Translations under genes and position numbers: made by a program
Assembly: GCA_029891345.1 (NCBI GenBank)
Contig: CM056994.1
Coordinates: 142,126,457 to 142,190,456 of the forward strand
DNA: 64,000 bases
Direction of reading: 5' to 3'
Source: Dryococelus australis
Lineage: Eukaryota; Arthropoda; Insecta; Phasmatodea; Phasmatidae
The notes under the pieces: generated by a model
Database searches by the model: none
The model's input: the letters and a program-made list of their open reading frames with translations, nothing else
What the model was told of the DNA's origin: nothing
Shown here: positions 9,701 to 23,010 of the stretch, in pieces
How the letters are laid out: the number at the start of each line of letters is the position of its first letter
How positions within the stretch are numbered: position 1 is the stretch's first letter

Positions 9701-12700
9701 GAAATTCTATTATCTACAACAAAGTTGCATATTGATATGCATATACATGGAAGAATAGCGTCATTTTTTTAGGGAATGAGCGACTGTGGTATATTAATTG
9801 AATAAAATAATGACTCTGAATAAAATTGTGTTTTGTTTCATGTTTACAAAATTTGCAAGCATATAATTCGCCTGAAGATAACATAGAATGGTATATGTTG
9901 AGTGACATAAGGAACAAGCAGCAATCTCAACAAGTGATATCACAATATCCATACAGAACACAGTATAGCAACTCTTGGTTATTCGCACATACAAGTAAAA
10001 ATAAAAGAAAATCTCGACCACCAAATGACAGAAGTTGCTGTTGAAGAATTTCAGAAAAAACAAAATAATTATCTGTGTATTTTTGTATACAACGACTATG
10101 CTTGTACAACTTACAAATGTGGTAGTGGTATTATGATTTGAATATAAAAACCTCAGAGTTACTTGCTATGTGGATTAGTATTCGCAAGTGAAATACACAT
10201 TTGTTTGTTCAAATAATCTCTTATATGGTGGTGAAGTGGTGTTTTTTTTTGGCAATTTTCCAGCTCCGAACTTAAAAAAAAACTGTAAAATACAAAGTAC
10301 ACAACGATGTAATCGATTTCGCAGTGATTTTGTCAGTAAAAAAGTGTGAATTGGATCACGGACTTTGTGTACTCTTAAACATTATGCCTATTATTATATT
10401 AAACTTTACATGATTATTTACTCTATATTTAATTGATTTCTGGATCATATGGCTGTTTTATAACCCCTGTATCGTTGTACCACAACACTCTGTGTGATTG
10501 GCTATCGTATTTGTCTCACAGAAATCGTCGTCTGTTGTTAGCCAGTTTGGTGAATACTATTCCGGCAGGTGCTATTAATCTCGGGATGTCATCCAAACCA
10601 TAGTTATTTCAAGAGATATTTAATAATTTTACAAACTTTTTTTTACCAAATGTTATATTTCTGAATGCTTAGAAAACACACATATATAAAATAAATGTGC
10701 GTTGAGATTTGTAAGTTAAATAAAAACTTCCAGTGATGTTTCTAGTACTTATTCTTCTAAAGTCAAACATTATACATGCCTAAAAATTAACTTCGGATTT
10801 TTTAAAATGTAATCTCTTATAAGGTGATTAACTGCAAAATTTATTATTTAGAAGTTTTGAATATTTATTAAACCATATCATACATTGTAATATTTTGTCC
10901 TTTAAAATTCTGCACAAAACTTATTTTATATAGCTTTTTTTAATTCAACCATTAAGATCGTTGGAAGGAGACAAATCATTTTGGAAGACTTCTCCTTCAT
11001 TCTTAAAATAAGCGAATTCTTGTAGTGTTTTTAACTTCAAAAAACACTTACAAAACACTAAATACAGGTGGCATGTGATATGAGAACTGCTTCTCATATG
11101 GACACATCTATGTGGCTGAGCAGTCATATTATCTTTATTGTGAAATAAGATAGAAGATAGTCTAGGAGTTTCGTTCGCGACGTAAACTCCTTAACCCATT
11201 CAGTAATTTTCATATCCTGCGCACGGGCTAATAAAAGAGTAACATGTTTAGCTACGTAACGAAACCTTCCTTTAGAAGAGAAACTTGAGTAATATTTCGA
11301 CAGTTCCTGTAACAAATAGAAGTGTAATGAACTAGCGGAACTCCCTGATACTGGTAGCGAAGTTTCGTTGCTGCTACCGTCAAACCCGATTACAAAACGG
11401 CTCTGTTCTAATTCCTCGGCTCCTTTCCTTCAGTACGTCTCATTCATTGTTCGGGCTAGCCTAAACGACGGGGCTATCCCTGTCGTAGTGCAGCGACGTC
11501 AATTACAGCGAGAATACATTACAGGCGTTTGGCACACACTAACAGCAGCCCGTGACGACATGTCTTGTGGACAGCAAAACGCCCAGCACACGATGTATAT
11601 TAGGTTAATATTGACAAATTACGCTGTAGCGGGCTCAAGATAATCCTTACGAACGGAAAAAACTAAATTCAATCAACCACTACGAGATTTTGTAGTTACG
11701 TCCTGTGAAGCAATTCCAAACAAATAAACATCTGGACAGTGAATTATCATGTAACGGGTTTGATTGTCTCTCTAGTCCACTTCAAATGCTACATCTCCAG
11801 TGATGCGTAAAATCCTTCTGGGTCAAAATCTTTCGCTCCTCGAATATCTCAGTGACATATTAGCAACATGCTACAAAATACCTCCGCAGGGTAAAGGGAG
11901 ACCAGAGTAGTATGCATGTAATAAGAAAGCAGTGTAACACACTAATTCAATCATGAAAGATGGCATATTCATGTCAGTAGTTCTATTTCGCTCTACTTTA
12001 CAGTGTGCAACTGCAAAAGGGTAAAAGTTATAATTGCATTCGGTTTTTTCAGTAGGGTACATAACTATCCTGAGCGTGCTGCCATGTACCCTATTAATTT
12101 TGACGTAAGGGATATTTCGTGATTTTTGAGACTACATTTTGCTTAGTATCAGGTTGTTGTGAAAATTGAGCTACAGAAAAAATATAGGACTATGTTTAAT
12201 GTCTTAAATATTGCATGTAAAATCAGTGTTTGACACGTCTACGCGTAATGCAATAAATAAATGTTCTAGGAATACTACTTCTTCCATTGGAAAATAAAAT
12301 TAATTAAGTACAGCAACCACATTTAATTTCATCCTATTAAATATATTCAAAAAGAAGAATACTTTGCAAACTGTATTTAAAAAATAGAATTTTTGTAATT
12401 TGTCCTAAGTTTTCGTAAGAGGAGTGATAAATGTTTGAAGGAGCGTCGATTGTTTTATGCAGTGGCTTGCACAGTGTGTAATAAAATCCTATTGTGAAAG
12501 ATTTTATTTTCAAGGAATTCAACTTTACGGGAATGCATATTGCAGTTGCAATAGTTCCTTAATACAAGAATTAGTATTATTTTTTGTAAGTATTTCTTAT
12601 AAACTTATTATTAACTTTACTGTATGTGTGACTATGCTACTTTGTGAACCATAACAGAATTTGGATCGTAGGTTAATCAGTTCCGTAGATGATATAAGCA

Positions 12701-14340
12701 ACCGCTACAGACAATATATTTACAAAGATGTTATTATGTTTGACAATTTTTAAGAAAGGAGGTTCAGTGCTTTATTTTTCGGTGGAATGCCGATACTACA
12801 ATCTCTCTTTTTTTTTTAGTTGAAGCTAGGTTTGAAACACTTCTTTATATAGGCCATTTTGCTTACTGTTCAAAGTGTTTCAGTGTCGATGATGTAACGT
12901 CTTAATTGTTTATATTATGTATATATATGTATATATAACTTCCCCTTCGATGAAAATTAATTATATTAGTTACCTTTACGTCTGTGGCTTTCTCTGTCAC
13001 CAGAAGCGAATAAAGGAATTAGTCTCTAAGGAGAGGGGGGAGAGGGTAATTTAATGAATATAAGAATCTCGAATATGTTGATATTTAATACTTTTACTCG
13101 TTTATACTATGTAAATAACACATAAAGTTACAATTACCATCTTCATTCAAACGCACAATTATATTAGAAACATTTCTGCCATAAAGTAACTTTGCTGTTA
13201 GGTGTTAAGAATTATTTTAATGAATTACAGGGGTGGCAAAAATAATGTACAGTGCTGTAAAATTTCCCTTTGTTTATTATATTGCAGTCCTTTTTTTGAA
13301 ATACAACACAATATTTAACCTACTTTCCCAAGGTAAAAAAAAGAAACAAAAGCTATCAGATAAGTGCTAAAATAGGAAGGAAATTATGAAACTGTACTTT
13401 ATATTTGTAAGGAATCTGTTTGCAGTGATAAACATCAGTATGCGTTAGTAGCCATTATACTAGAGTATTTTTACCAACTCCTAGAAAAATGCGAATTCAG
13501 GTGCTCATCTGGTAGGCAGATCACATTAAAATCAATATTGTTTCACCAACACATTCTTAGCAATGGACCACTGAAATTAAGTATAAGGTTCTCAAAAAAG
13601 ACCCTCAGAAGGGACATAGAGACAGAGTACATTACAGAACGTCTTTTTTTGACAATTTTGTAACATAGTACCGATTAAAATAATATGTTTTTTATGCCAT
13701 ATCTCGGGGACTAAACCACTGATTTCCGACAAATTCTACACAATTTGCGCTAAAGCATGCCATAGTCTGTATGTGGCTTATGCCATATTTTTTTTTAAAT
13801 TAAGGCCATTAAAAATATTTCAGGGTAGTGAATCCTATACTTCTTAACATTAGATTGTTTGCATCCAAAGTTTATGATCTTAATTCTACCTCCATTGTTC
13901 AGTTGATTGTCCTCTAGCTTATTTTACTATGTTTTTTTCCTTGGAGTCAAGTGTAATACATCTGTGTATTTGGAATTGTCTCGGTGCTAATACATATGTT
14001 TCTGGTTTAATCTGTTATAATATTGTTCCAACGAGACATCAGTGCCTACCTACCATTTAAGCTTTTAAGAACACAATTACAATTTATTTGCACAGTGCAG
14101 ATAAAAGTAGGCTTATTAACTGTATCTGCAACTTCTTGTTTAGTTAGTACTGATCGTACGTAGTATAAGCATAAGAAACGCAGACACAATATAAAGTATA
14201 CTTTGGCATTATTAGTACGATCTTTCTTGGTGTTAAGAAATCCTCTAAATAATACTTTCATTTCCAGTAAACGATAAAGTGTCGTTAAATGACCATCCTT
14301 GAAAGCCACCTCGCACCTCGACTCTCCCCTTACCCCAGGC
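9701..14340. other. AT-rich intergenic stretch, no gene recognised
   Basis: About 4.6 kb without a convincing coding region or RNA gene. A GC-richer patch at about 11340-11640 holds a 91-codon open frame (11368-11643, +) without any known motif. An alternating TATATG tract sits near 12917-12938 and several T runs occur. Part of this stretch may be the 5' portion (LTR/gag) of the gypsy element that is recognisable from about 14340, but I could not identify gag or an LTR. Confidence 0.4.
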
Positions 14341-17310
14341 AGAAATACATGCTGTCCCGCCAATGAGTTGTTCAGGAGTCTGTAACAAGACGACTGTGCT
14401 CTCTGCTTCTAGAGAAATTGTTATTACAGGCAGATTCCAGGGAACATTTGTCAAGTGGTTGGGCATAATCGAACGAGCCCAGAAAGGTAGAATTTTACCA
14501 GATGGTGTCATTGTAGCAAAGGCATTGTTTTCTTCGAAATCGGATAAATTATCTGCTTAGATTATTTATTTATCTGACCGTGCGATCTGTATTGAAGAAG
14601 GCCCAAAATAGGTGTTGGCAAGCAGTTCTCACAGGTATTTCCAAATGTTTCAGAAGCTTCAATGCCACAAATAACCGAATGTTTTCTACCAAATGCTCTA
14701 GGGGAACTGCTGGAAATAACATGAGAATACCTCAACTGGTGACAAGAAAGGACAGTTTCAGCATTTCTACAGAGAAATAGAGGTTCTTTCTCCTGTGAAC
14801 CCAAAGACCATAACCAAATTAACATTGCATTCCATTAAATTGAGACAGGAGATGCCAGGCCCATAAAGTCGCCACCAAGACGACTACTGTTAGATTCATA
14901 TGAGGAGATTGGCGGTATTCTGAAAGATCTGAAGGAATTACATGTGATATAGCCATTACTATGTCCGTGATCTTCTCCCATTATGCTTGTTAAAATGATT
15001 GCTCTATTAGATTTTGTATTCATTACTGCCAATTTAATGATGGGATCAAGGAAGATTCTTACCCACTCCCTAGGCTAGACGATAGACTGCCTTGCAGTTT
15101 CACGGTTATTTTTTACTTTAGACAGGAAGAGAGGGTATTGGTAGTGCAAGGTAGCCCCGGAATACAATGTAATGACTGTTTTTTGTATCCAATAAAATGA
15201 ACCTGGCAATTCAAGTTTATACACTTTGGGATATTCAATGCCTCTACCACCTTCGAAAGACAGATGAAGAATTATTTGCCCTTAGACATTTGTCAGGTGT
15301 ACCTAGACGACACTGACGTCATGGGAGATCATTTTAAGAGCACCTGCCATTCCTATACTCTGTGTTTTAGAAAGTCGCTGCAGACAACCTGAAATTATTA
15401 CTTTTCCGAAGGAAAATTAATTTTTTGGGCCATGTTGTGATGCCCATGTGATTAAAACAGACCCTGAGAATACCTACCTCTACCAAAATATAAAAATATC
15501 TACCAAATATCTACCTCACCAAAATATAAAACTTAAATGCGAAGTTTTGGGCTTATGTGCTTACTACTCTTAATTTGTTCCCGGCTTCGCCACCATCGTA
15601 AAGCCTCTGCATGAATTGACTCAGGCAACAAGAAAGAGTGGAATTACTGTGTGACACATAGGGAGTTTCTGGCAGTGATGAATTAATGGCACATTTTATC
15701 CTGTATCATTTTGGCAGACACTTCATCCTAAGAACTGATCATGCTTCATTATGCTGGCTGCTAAATTTCAAGAACTTCAGAAGTGAAGTAGCCTGTGGAT
15801 ACAGCACCTGCATAATATGAATTTGAAATATATTGCAAGTCTGGATCCTTTCACATCAATGCAAATACACGTTCCAGGCGACTATGTGAACTAGTCTGTC
15901 ATCATTATTAACGCCAGGAGGAAAAGGGTGGTGTATCGTGGAAAGCAAGAAGGACAATTATTCAAGGCTTGTATTCATTACTAACAACTAAATGATGTGA
16001 TCTTGCGATAATTGACCTACATGGGACGAATTTACATAGTAAATTATCAGCTAATGACTCCACCTTGCATCCGATATTTGAGTAGAAGGAAGTCGGGCTT
16101 CAACCAAGATGGGGGGAGATATCCAGCCTAGACAAGAGAGTCAAGGCATACTAGGCACAGTGGAATTCCCTTTTCATAGAGAATAGCAAGCTTTACAGGA
16201 ACTGGGTTAGTAATTATGGGAGACAAAGACATTTCCAATATGCCCTTCCAGAGTGCCGTATCCCAGAATAGCTAAGGGAACTGTACAACACAGCAGCAGG
16301 TGGTCATTTTTGGTGTAAATAAAACATTTGACTGAGTTCAAATGATGTTCTATTGGCTGCATTGTCAGGAGGATTTTGAGAAGTGGTGCCGCATGTGTGA
16401 ATTTAGTATCAAGAGGGAGAGTCCGAGGTTGGATGGACAAGGTCCACTTCACAAACAGAATGTTGGGGCGTCATTTCAGAGGATGGCAGTGAACATTCTC
16501 AGATCACTATCAATAAATAAGAGAGGAATCAGTACCTTCTGGTAGCACAAGACTATTTCACGAAGTGGCCCGGTTTCATACCAGTGCCAAACAAGGGACT
16601 GGCATGGTAACTAATGCAATTGTAGAGCATGTTTTCTTCATGTCTGGAGTACCACTTGCGCTTTATTGTGATCACAGACGAAATTTTGAAGCAACTCTTT
16701 TCCAAGAGGTAACAGGGACATTAGGAATTAAGAAAACTCGTACAACTGCATTACAACATCAGTTGGATGTGATGATCGAGAGGGTTAACCGGTACCCTTG
16801 AAGAGTATCTGGCGATCTTCGTAGAATACACCAGATATATTAGGACTCCAATGTATCCTTATTTCTCCTGGCTTATTGTTCTGCGGTCCCCGAGTTTACA
16901 AGGCAATGCCTTCAAGGATGCTGTTTAGGAGAGAAATCCACCACAATGGTGACCTGCTGTTCGGACATCCAGTGGAAGAAGAAGCACCCACCACAGATTA
17001 TTCCATTTAACTACATCAAAAGTAGTCGACTTTCATGAAGTTGCTTGTAAGAAAATTAAAATTAACAGTGACAGAATGGAAACACAATATGACCAAAGAT
17101 TACCCGACGAGACTTTTCAAGAAGGGCCACTGGTGTGGTTGTACAAACCTCAGAGTTGGAAGGGATACTGCCGGAAGCTACAGAAAAGGTGGGAATGTCC
17201 GTACAGTATCCTGCATCAGACAAATGATATGGTCTACCAGATTTGTTGGCAGGGATCTCGGGCGAAGCCTTAGGTTGTTCACTGCGACCGACTGAAGCTG
17301 TATGATGGTC
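14340..17310 (+). pseudogene. Ty3/gypsy LTR retrotransposon pol region, heavily degraded
   Basis: Segments appear in the canonical gypsy order. The protease-RT linker is at 14363-14560 (ASREIVITGRFQGTF ... RILPDGVIVAKAL). Reverse transcriptase spans about 14843-15440 (RFCIHYCQFNDGIKEDSYPLPRLDD; FNASTTFERQM; CQVYLDDTDVMGDHF, with the YLDD catalytic box). RNase H spans about 15570-15900 (REFLAVM, LRTDHASLCWL-like). Integrase spans about 16200-17000 (YWLHCQEDFEKWCRMCEFS, the second half of an HHCC finger; DYFTKWP, the second catalytic Asp region). A GPY/F-type C-terminus lies at 17100-17310 (LVWLYKPQSWKGYCRKLQ; VVHCDRLKLYDG). There are many frameshifts and stops. The element would have copied itself through RNA; this copy is dead. 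LTRs and gag were not found. Confidence 0.88.
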
Positions 17311-19620
17311 ATGATGTGGAAGAGTCTGTTTTGGACGAACAGACATAAGGAGGGAGAACTTTTACATTCTGAGACGAGATCCATGTGCGGTCCGACTCTG
17401 TATGGGGTGACACCTCGATCCTCCCCTACCCCTGTCAGACCCCCTCACTGTCCCATCGCTATCCCAGCGAGAATGATTGACAGTGGTTATCTAGCTGGCG
17501 ACACATCCCCTCCTCCCCTACTGGAGAAGCTGATGAGTTCAGAGGATGCTCAAGACTATTCTGGGAATCAGAACACACTGTGCATGTGGCGTTTAGAGAA
17601 ATTTGTGGACGAAGGCCTATGACCCTATAAGTACAAGGCCCAGATGGGATATCGGCAGTTTTTCTGTGGAAGTCAGTTAGCTTAATGCGATAACCAAGCG
17701 ACGTGTAGGGGATAGATAATGACAGTTGTTTGCGAGGCGACAGCGGACGAGGTGTTTGTGGTGTGAATGAATGAGAGGGTGATACCCGACGAGTGAAGGC
17801 TAATGTGCTAATGTGCATGGGAGCGCTCGGAGAACTCTAGAACATTGCGGACTGGTGCGACTTGGACTAAAATGAGATGAGACTGAATGAATCTGTAATA
17901 TGGATTTTATTGTAAATATTGGAACTGTCGAATTTTAACAATAATTTAAGATGTTTTGTAACACTGTCTATTTTGACTAATTTCTAATTATTTAATTACC
18001 TCAATTTCTTTAAGATAATTGTAAAAGGCTTAAATTGAATTCTTTAATTGTTAACAGCAAGTGAAATAATTTTATTGTAAGAATTTAGATCAATGAAATA
18101 GTATTTGTAGTTATTGTAAATTAAATAATTAATTTATAGTTGAATCTTATATTTATTTAAGTCAATCATCCCTTAACGAACCCACACATATCGCACTGAC
18201 ATTTAAGAAATTGTAAGATCATTTTTATAATTATTTACATATGTATTTTGTTTATAATTACTAGAGCAAGATTGAGCTCTAGAGATAGAGAAAGCGAGAT
18301 AAATAGTGAGAAAAAAAAATACAAATTATTTTCCCCTTCCCCTTTGTACCCTCTGCTAATTGCTGAACATTTAAAAATTGTATCATACTAATTATAATTT
18401 TGATTGATATATTATTTAGTCAAAATAAAAATAATATGTATGTGCTATTCCCTTACCGAACTATAATGTTTTAAGTAAATAAGAAATTTCCTTACCGTCC
18501 ATCATGTACTTTCAATTCACATCTCCTTTACATACAAAATTATTTTATTTCCAAGGACAATTATACTATGTCATAAACACACCTATCGATACAGATATAG
18601 GGCATACAAGTCAGAGTGTAATTAGATAATACTGAAAATCGCGTATGCTTGTATGGGTTAAAATAATTTTGAGGAAAATTAATATGAGACTCGTTTATAG
18701 GTGATAAAATTTATGATTGCACAAAACCACTTAAATAATGCAGATATGACCTAAAGTACCCCAATTAGTTACTGGAGAAATGAGAGCGTATAATTGGTGA
18801 ACGAACAATTGTCATGTTTGCAAAATCTAATTCATACTACTTTGTCATGGACATTTTATGTTGTAACTTAATAGGCATTACATTATATTATATGGAAGTA
18901 TATTTTGTTGTAGTCAGTTGGACCATTTTATAAATCATAAAAATGACTAAAATTGTTATATTGACCCTTAACCACAGAAGTGACATTTTGTGCACTTTCA
19001 CAGACGCGAGTTCCCATGGGCAGCACAAAATAAATTGGAGAAATAATATAAAACTTGCTAAATGTGTTTTTATTGGTTGGATTAAAAAGTTTACTCATTA
19101 ATAATAATGCTATACTCTTTCTTCTTCTTCTCCTCGACATTTCAGTTGTTGGGTAACATGCATGTCTCCCAAGTGTTTCCTTTATTAGGCTAACAGTTTT
19201 AAATGGAAATAAGTGTGCTTGGCTTTTAAGCTGTCCATACTATTTACTCTTGGTCTTCCTTCGCATCTTTTACCTTCCAACTTCCCTTCAAACAATAAGA
19301 TGAAGCAGTTAGATGACGAAGAAAGTGGCAAACAAAGCTATTTGTTATCTTGTTTAAAATTTCAACGAAAATAATGACATTTCAATATTAAAAACACAAA
19401 ATCGTTATTTAGACTTTTCTATAAAAATTGAAATGTTAACATATGTTTTTTAAACCAAATTTTAAAGTTTTTTTTTTTTTTAATTTTAAAATAATCAAAA
19501 ACATTTGAGCAGAATTTGTAAGTTTTCATTACTGTTATGTCACTGATAGTTCATTTAAAGGCGTATGTCATATTTTATGGAATTCTTGAAAATAAACAAA
19601 CTGACAATCCTCTTTCTTGC
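17311..19620. other. No gene recognised; probable 3' tail of the gypsy element, then AT-rich sequence
   Basis: Bases 17311-17880 are GC-richer than what follows and may be the 3' untranslated region or 3' LTR of the gypsy element; short open frames there match nothing. From 17880 to 19620 the sequence is AT-rich without recognisable genes. No LTR pair was identified. Confidence 0.35.
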
Positions 19621-19621
19621 T

Positions 19622-21310
19622 TCATTTCAGCAGATGATTCACACATTCGTAGCACTTATTCTTGGAGCATTCCAAGCAAATGGGTACTTTGCAACAGCTG
19701 CAGAAGTAAGTTGTCTTCCTCTTTTTCTTAGCTGGACATAGGTAGCATGTTATTCTTTGGTCTCTTGGTAATTTCTCCTCATTTCCTGCCTCTTCATCTG
19801 GTTTCATGACCGTTTATAGAACTCATACTGTAGACATTCGGAGCTCTTTTAGCAATCTTTCTTGCAAAGTATGTGGAGACAGCTGTTGTGCTAGAGGCTT
19901 CATGAAAGTGATCCTAGTTATTAATTTACTATCTTGTAATAACTTGTAAACAATAAATGCATTGAGATCTCAAATATCTAGGAGACGGGAAAATAACACC
20001 TAACGCCTGATTTGTCGTCTTGAGTTGATCTACTCGGAACACTTTTCTTCAACTGTGTCAACACCACATTTTGTTTTGTCGAAGTAGGCTATTATTTCAA
20101 GTTGGTTTGTTTCGGGATCAACTTCTGCAGAGTGATGCATTGAGGAAATCAGTAGTACATCCTTCTGTTTTTTGGCTCATGAGATAGTAGTGTTGTATTG
20201 CTGGTAAGACCATACAAACTAGTTCCAGTAGTTCATTTACTTGATGGAAGGAATTCATTTCGCATCTCTTTTCTATTCTTTCTTGTCATACCAGCCAGTC
20301 AGTCCCGTTTTCCTTAACTCTTCAGCAAGTTCAGAACAAGTATACCAGTTATCGCAAGTGATGTTTTGGTTACTGTTTAATATCGCTTTGCAAAGTCTAA
20401 CTACTGCCTGAGTAGGAATGGAGAACTTTCGTTTTTTAGGCGTGATCGTCAGCCATCCAGTTCCCTTTCCTTTGTAAACAAACTATATTTTGGAGTCTAC
20501 CAGAATATGAGCTTTTAGGCCACATTTTGAAGGTTTGGATGGTGTATACATTTTTAACTTGCACCGGTCTCTGAAGGGAATAATCATGTCATAAACTGTA
20601 CTATTTGCACCCAAAGAAAAAAAATTTTTCAAAGATCTTGACAAATTTGTGTAAAATTTCTGATATAGGAGCTGCTGGGTCAGAAGTGGCACGTAATTAA
20701 ATGTCATTTGGGTTATCAAAATGCAAGCAAGTCAAAATAACTGCAAATCTTGCTCTTGAAATTGTTGTTCGGAAAATGTCCTCGCCTGTACCATTTGTGG
20801 CAAAGAGAGTACATATATCTTCACTATTTTATTTGAAGATAGAATTATATATGAATAATCTGACAAAAAATTTCATTTCGATGACTATAAAAGGCCTAAG
20901 GACTGCTTTGCCAGGATCGGCAATTCTTTATATTATAGCATCACTTTTTGTGTTTGTCCATCTAATAATAACATTCACCATGTCACCACTAAAACTTAGC
21001 GGCCATACAATGCTCAATTCCATGCATGTTTTACCCTTGAGATCAGCGCACAATGACGGAATATTCAATTTATTGTGTGCTGCCGTTCTGACATATTCAG
21101 TAGGCTCTGTCACAGAGCAGTTGAACATATTTCTACTATAAAAGTTAATTTTAGGCGTACCTGCATCATCACATTCGCTAACCTCAGTAGGATAACCTGT
21201 GCTGGCATTATTTTTGCCTTCATATTCACTGTCACAAGATGCACACGAATTGGTGTTATGATAACTGATAGTACACTCACTATCCTCTTGATCGGAACAG
21301 TCTAGATCAG
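19622..21310 (-). pseudogene. piggyBac-like transposase, degraded
   Basis: Reading on the minus strand from 21310 downward. An acidic, Cys/Ser-rich N-terminal segment remains open over 21128-21305. Next is a DDE_Tnp_1_7-type core with LTCLHFDNPND (about 20715), IIPFRDRCKLKMY and PSKCGLKAHILVDSKI (about 20484-20590), ITCDNWYTCSELAEEL (about 20320-20375, second catalytic Asp), SSMHHS (about 20130) and KCGVDTVEE (about 20060, third Asp). The C-terminal cysteine finger is at 19622-19807 (CYLCPAKKKRKTTYFCSCC, CLECSKNKC). A dozen or so frame breaks make it inactive. The family excises precisely at TTAA; I did not find matching TTAA-flanked inverted ends, so boundaries are those of the coding remnant only. 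Confidence 0.85.
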
Positions 21311-22779
21311 ATACATCACTTCAGATTTCATCCTAAATTTCTTGCGCTTTCTTGTATAAATTCGTGTCATTAAGTTTTATTGGCCAAGTCCCACTATTAT
21401 GGGGCATTATTACACAGATTACATGAAAAATGATTGAAAAACTCGGATCAGGGAAAAAATAACACTGGCAGTAAAGATGACACACATAGGTGTGGTCCAT
21501 AGGACCACTCCGGACCTAGTACAGGTAATGGGTAAGAGGTAAACACTGGTCGTGCCCGTGGCAGACAGAAGACTGAAAGGTACGAAGCTACTGCAGATAA
21601 CATGTAACCAAGGTCACTGGTTGCCGAGAACAGTGGAGCGGAAAAATGCTGCGCGGTCCCAGGGACATCAAGTCTTTGGTTAAGGGTTGATTTTACTATG
21701 CTACTGATGTTGACGAATATGTATCTCAAGATTTTAAGTATGTAGTATAATGCCTGGAAAATAGACATCACTTTTTCCAATAAAAGTGATCGGACATACA
21801 CAAATACGAGAACTTTAATGTAAAGGTGCCCTATGCATTAACATGGAAATGTGTGCATTACATGTAAATTACAAAATACTTAGGCATTTTTTTAACTTTA
21901 GAAAAATATTTGTTTTGCAAAATTAGGAATTTTGGCATTTGTATGTAACAAATTTTTATCCAATATTCTACGCTGTTTTACTACAGAAGAGGACATTTCT
22001 CTTAAAATTACATTACAAAGTATTTTTTTCACACTTAATTAAAGTTTATTTCCTGTCAGAGCATGGTTAGTTTATTATTTGTATCTTAACTGTGACAGGT
22101 TATTCAACTTCTGTCCGAAACTCTGCCTACCTACCACTATCCAGGAAGAGGACGGGAAAGGGAAGCAATATCACAAAAATTTCAAAACAGTTTATTTGAT
22201 AGTTACTTTCTCTTGCTGATCATAATGGATGGTTGTACACACAATTCTACAAAACATGGTTTTGTTTGATACTATTTAATTTTAGTGCAATATTCTTTTT
22301 CTTCTGGCCCTTTCTTTCAATTTAGAAAACCTTTAAGATTCCAATAAAATCTATTTTTAAAACACCTAGTATTTTCCAGACAAAACACTCATTATTAACA
22401 CATATCAGATATAAAAAAACAAATGTATTGATCAATCGATGAGGCATTTGGTGTCTAGGAAAAAAATTATCCCAAACGCAATCCAACTTTAATTATTTTC
22501 CCCAACACAATCACCTTCACACCAGTCCACAAACATCTGAACCGAAGGGTATTGCCCTCACCGGGACACCCGTAGGGTGTAGGTAATGCTCAGGCATATC
22601 TACAACATAATACAAAACCATAACATGTATACTCTAGATTAATTTGGGACGTCGCTGATCAATAACAGTGTCCGGAAAATCTAAGTCCCAATCGCTTTCT
22701 TCATAGTACCCAAAACATGCATTCACCACTTTAGAGGTTAATATCCACGATGGGCATCCAAACCATAAGTTCGCTGTTC
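21311..22779. other. No gene recognised
   Basis: Mostly AT-rich. A GC-richer patch at 21450-21680 carries a 117-codon minus-strand frame (21448-21801) with no recognisable motif. Nothing else can be supported. Confidence 0.4.
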
Positions 22780-23010
22780 CCGCAAAATGAATACAAAATT
22801 GCCACGCGCTTCTGCCAAGATCAAAGTCCCTCTAATCTGCATAAAATAATCCTTATTCCGGACGCATCACTGCCAGAAACTAAGTCATCACATACTATTA
22901 TACAGAATATTCTAAATCCCAACCACCACTGCCGGAGACTAAATCCTCAAACACTAGTCAACACAATATTCTAATTTCCGCCTCACCAGTGTGACATTAT
23001 TAGAGTCCCA
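22780..23010 (+). repeat. Degenerate ~60-bp tandem repeat
   Basis: Two adjacent units share the core AATATTCTAA-TCCC...CACTGCC-G-A-ACTAA (about 22850-22965). Weaker units flank them, including a final AATATTCTAATTTCCGCC at 22968. The 74-codon open frame across 22750-22974 is best explained by the C-rich repeat rather than by coding. Confidence 0.45.

Noticed and set aside
20701..21141. 146-codon plus-strand frame
   Set aside because: It is the shadow of the piggyBac-like transposase on the minus strand.
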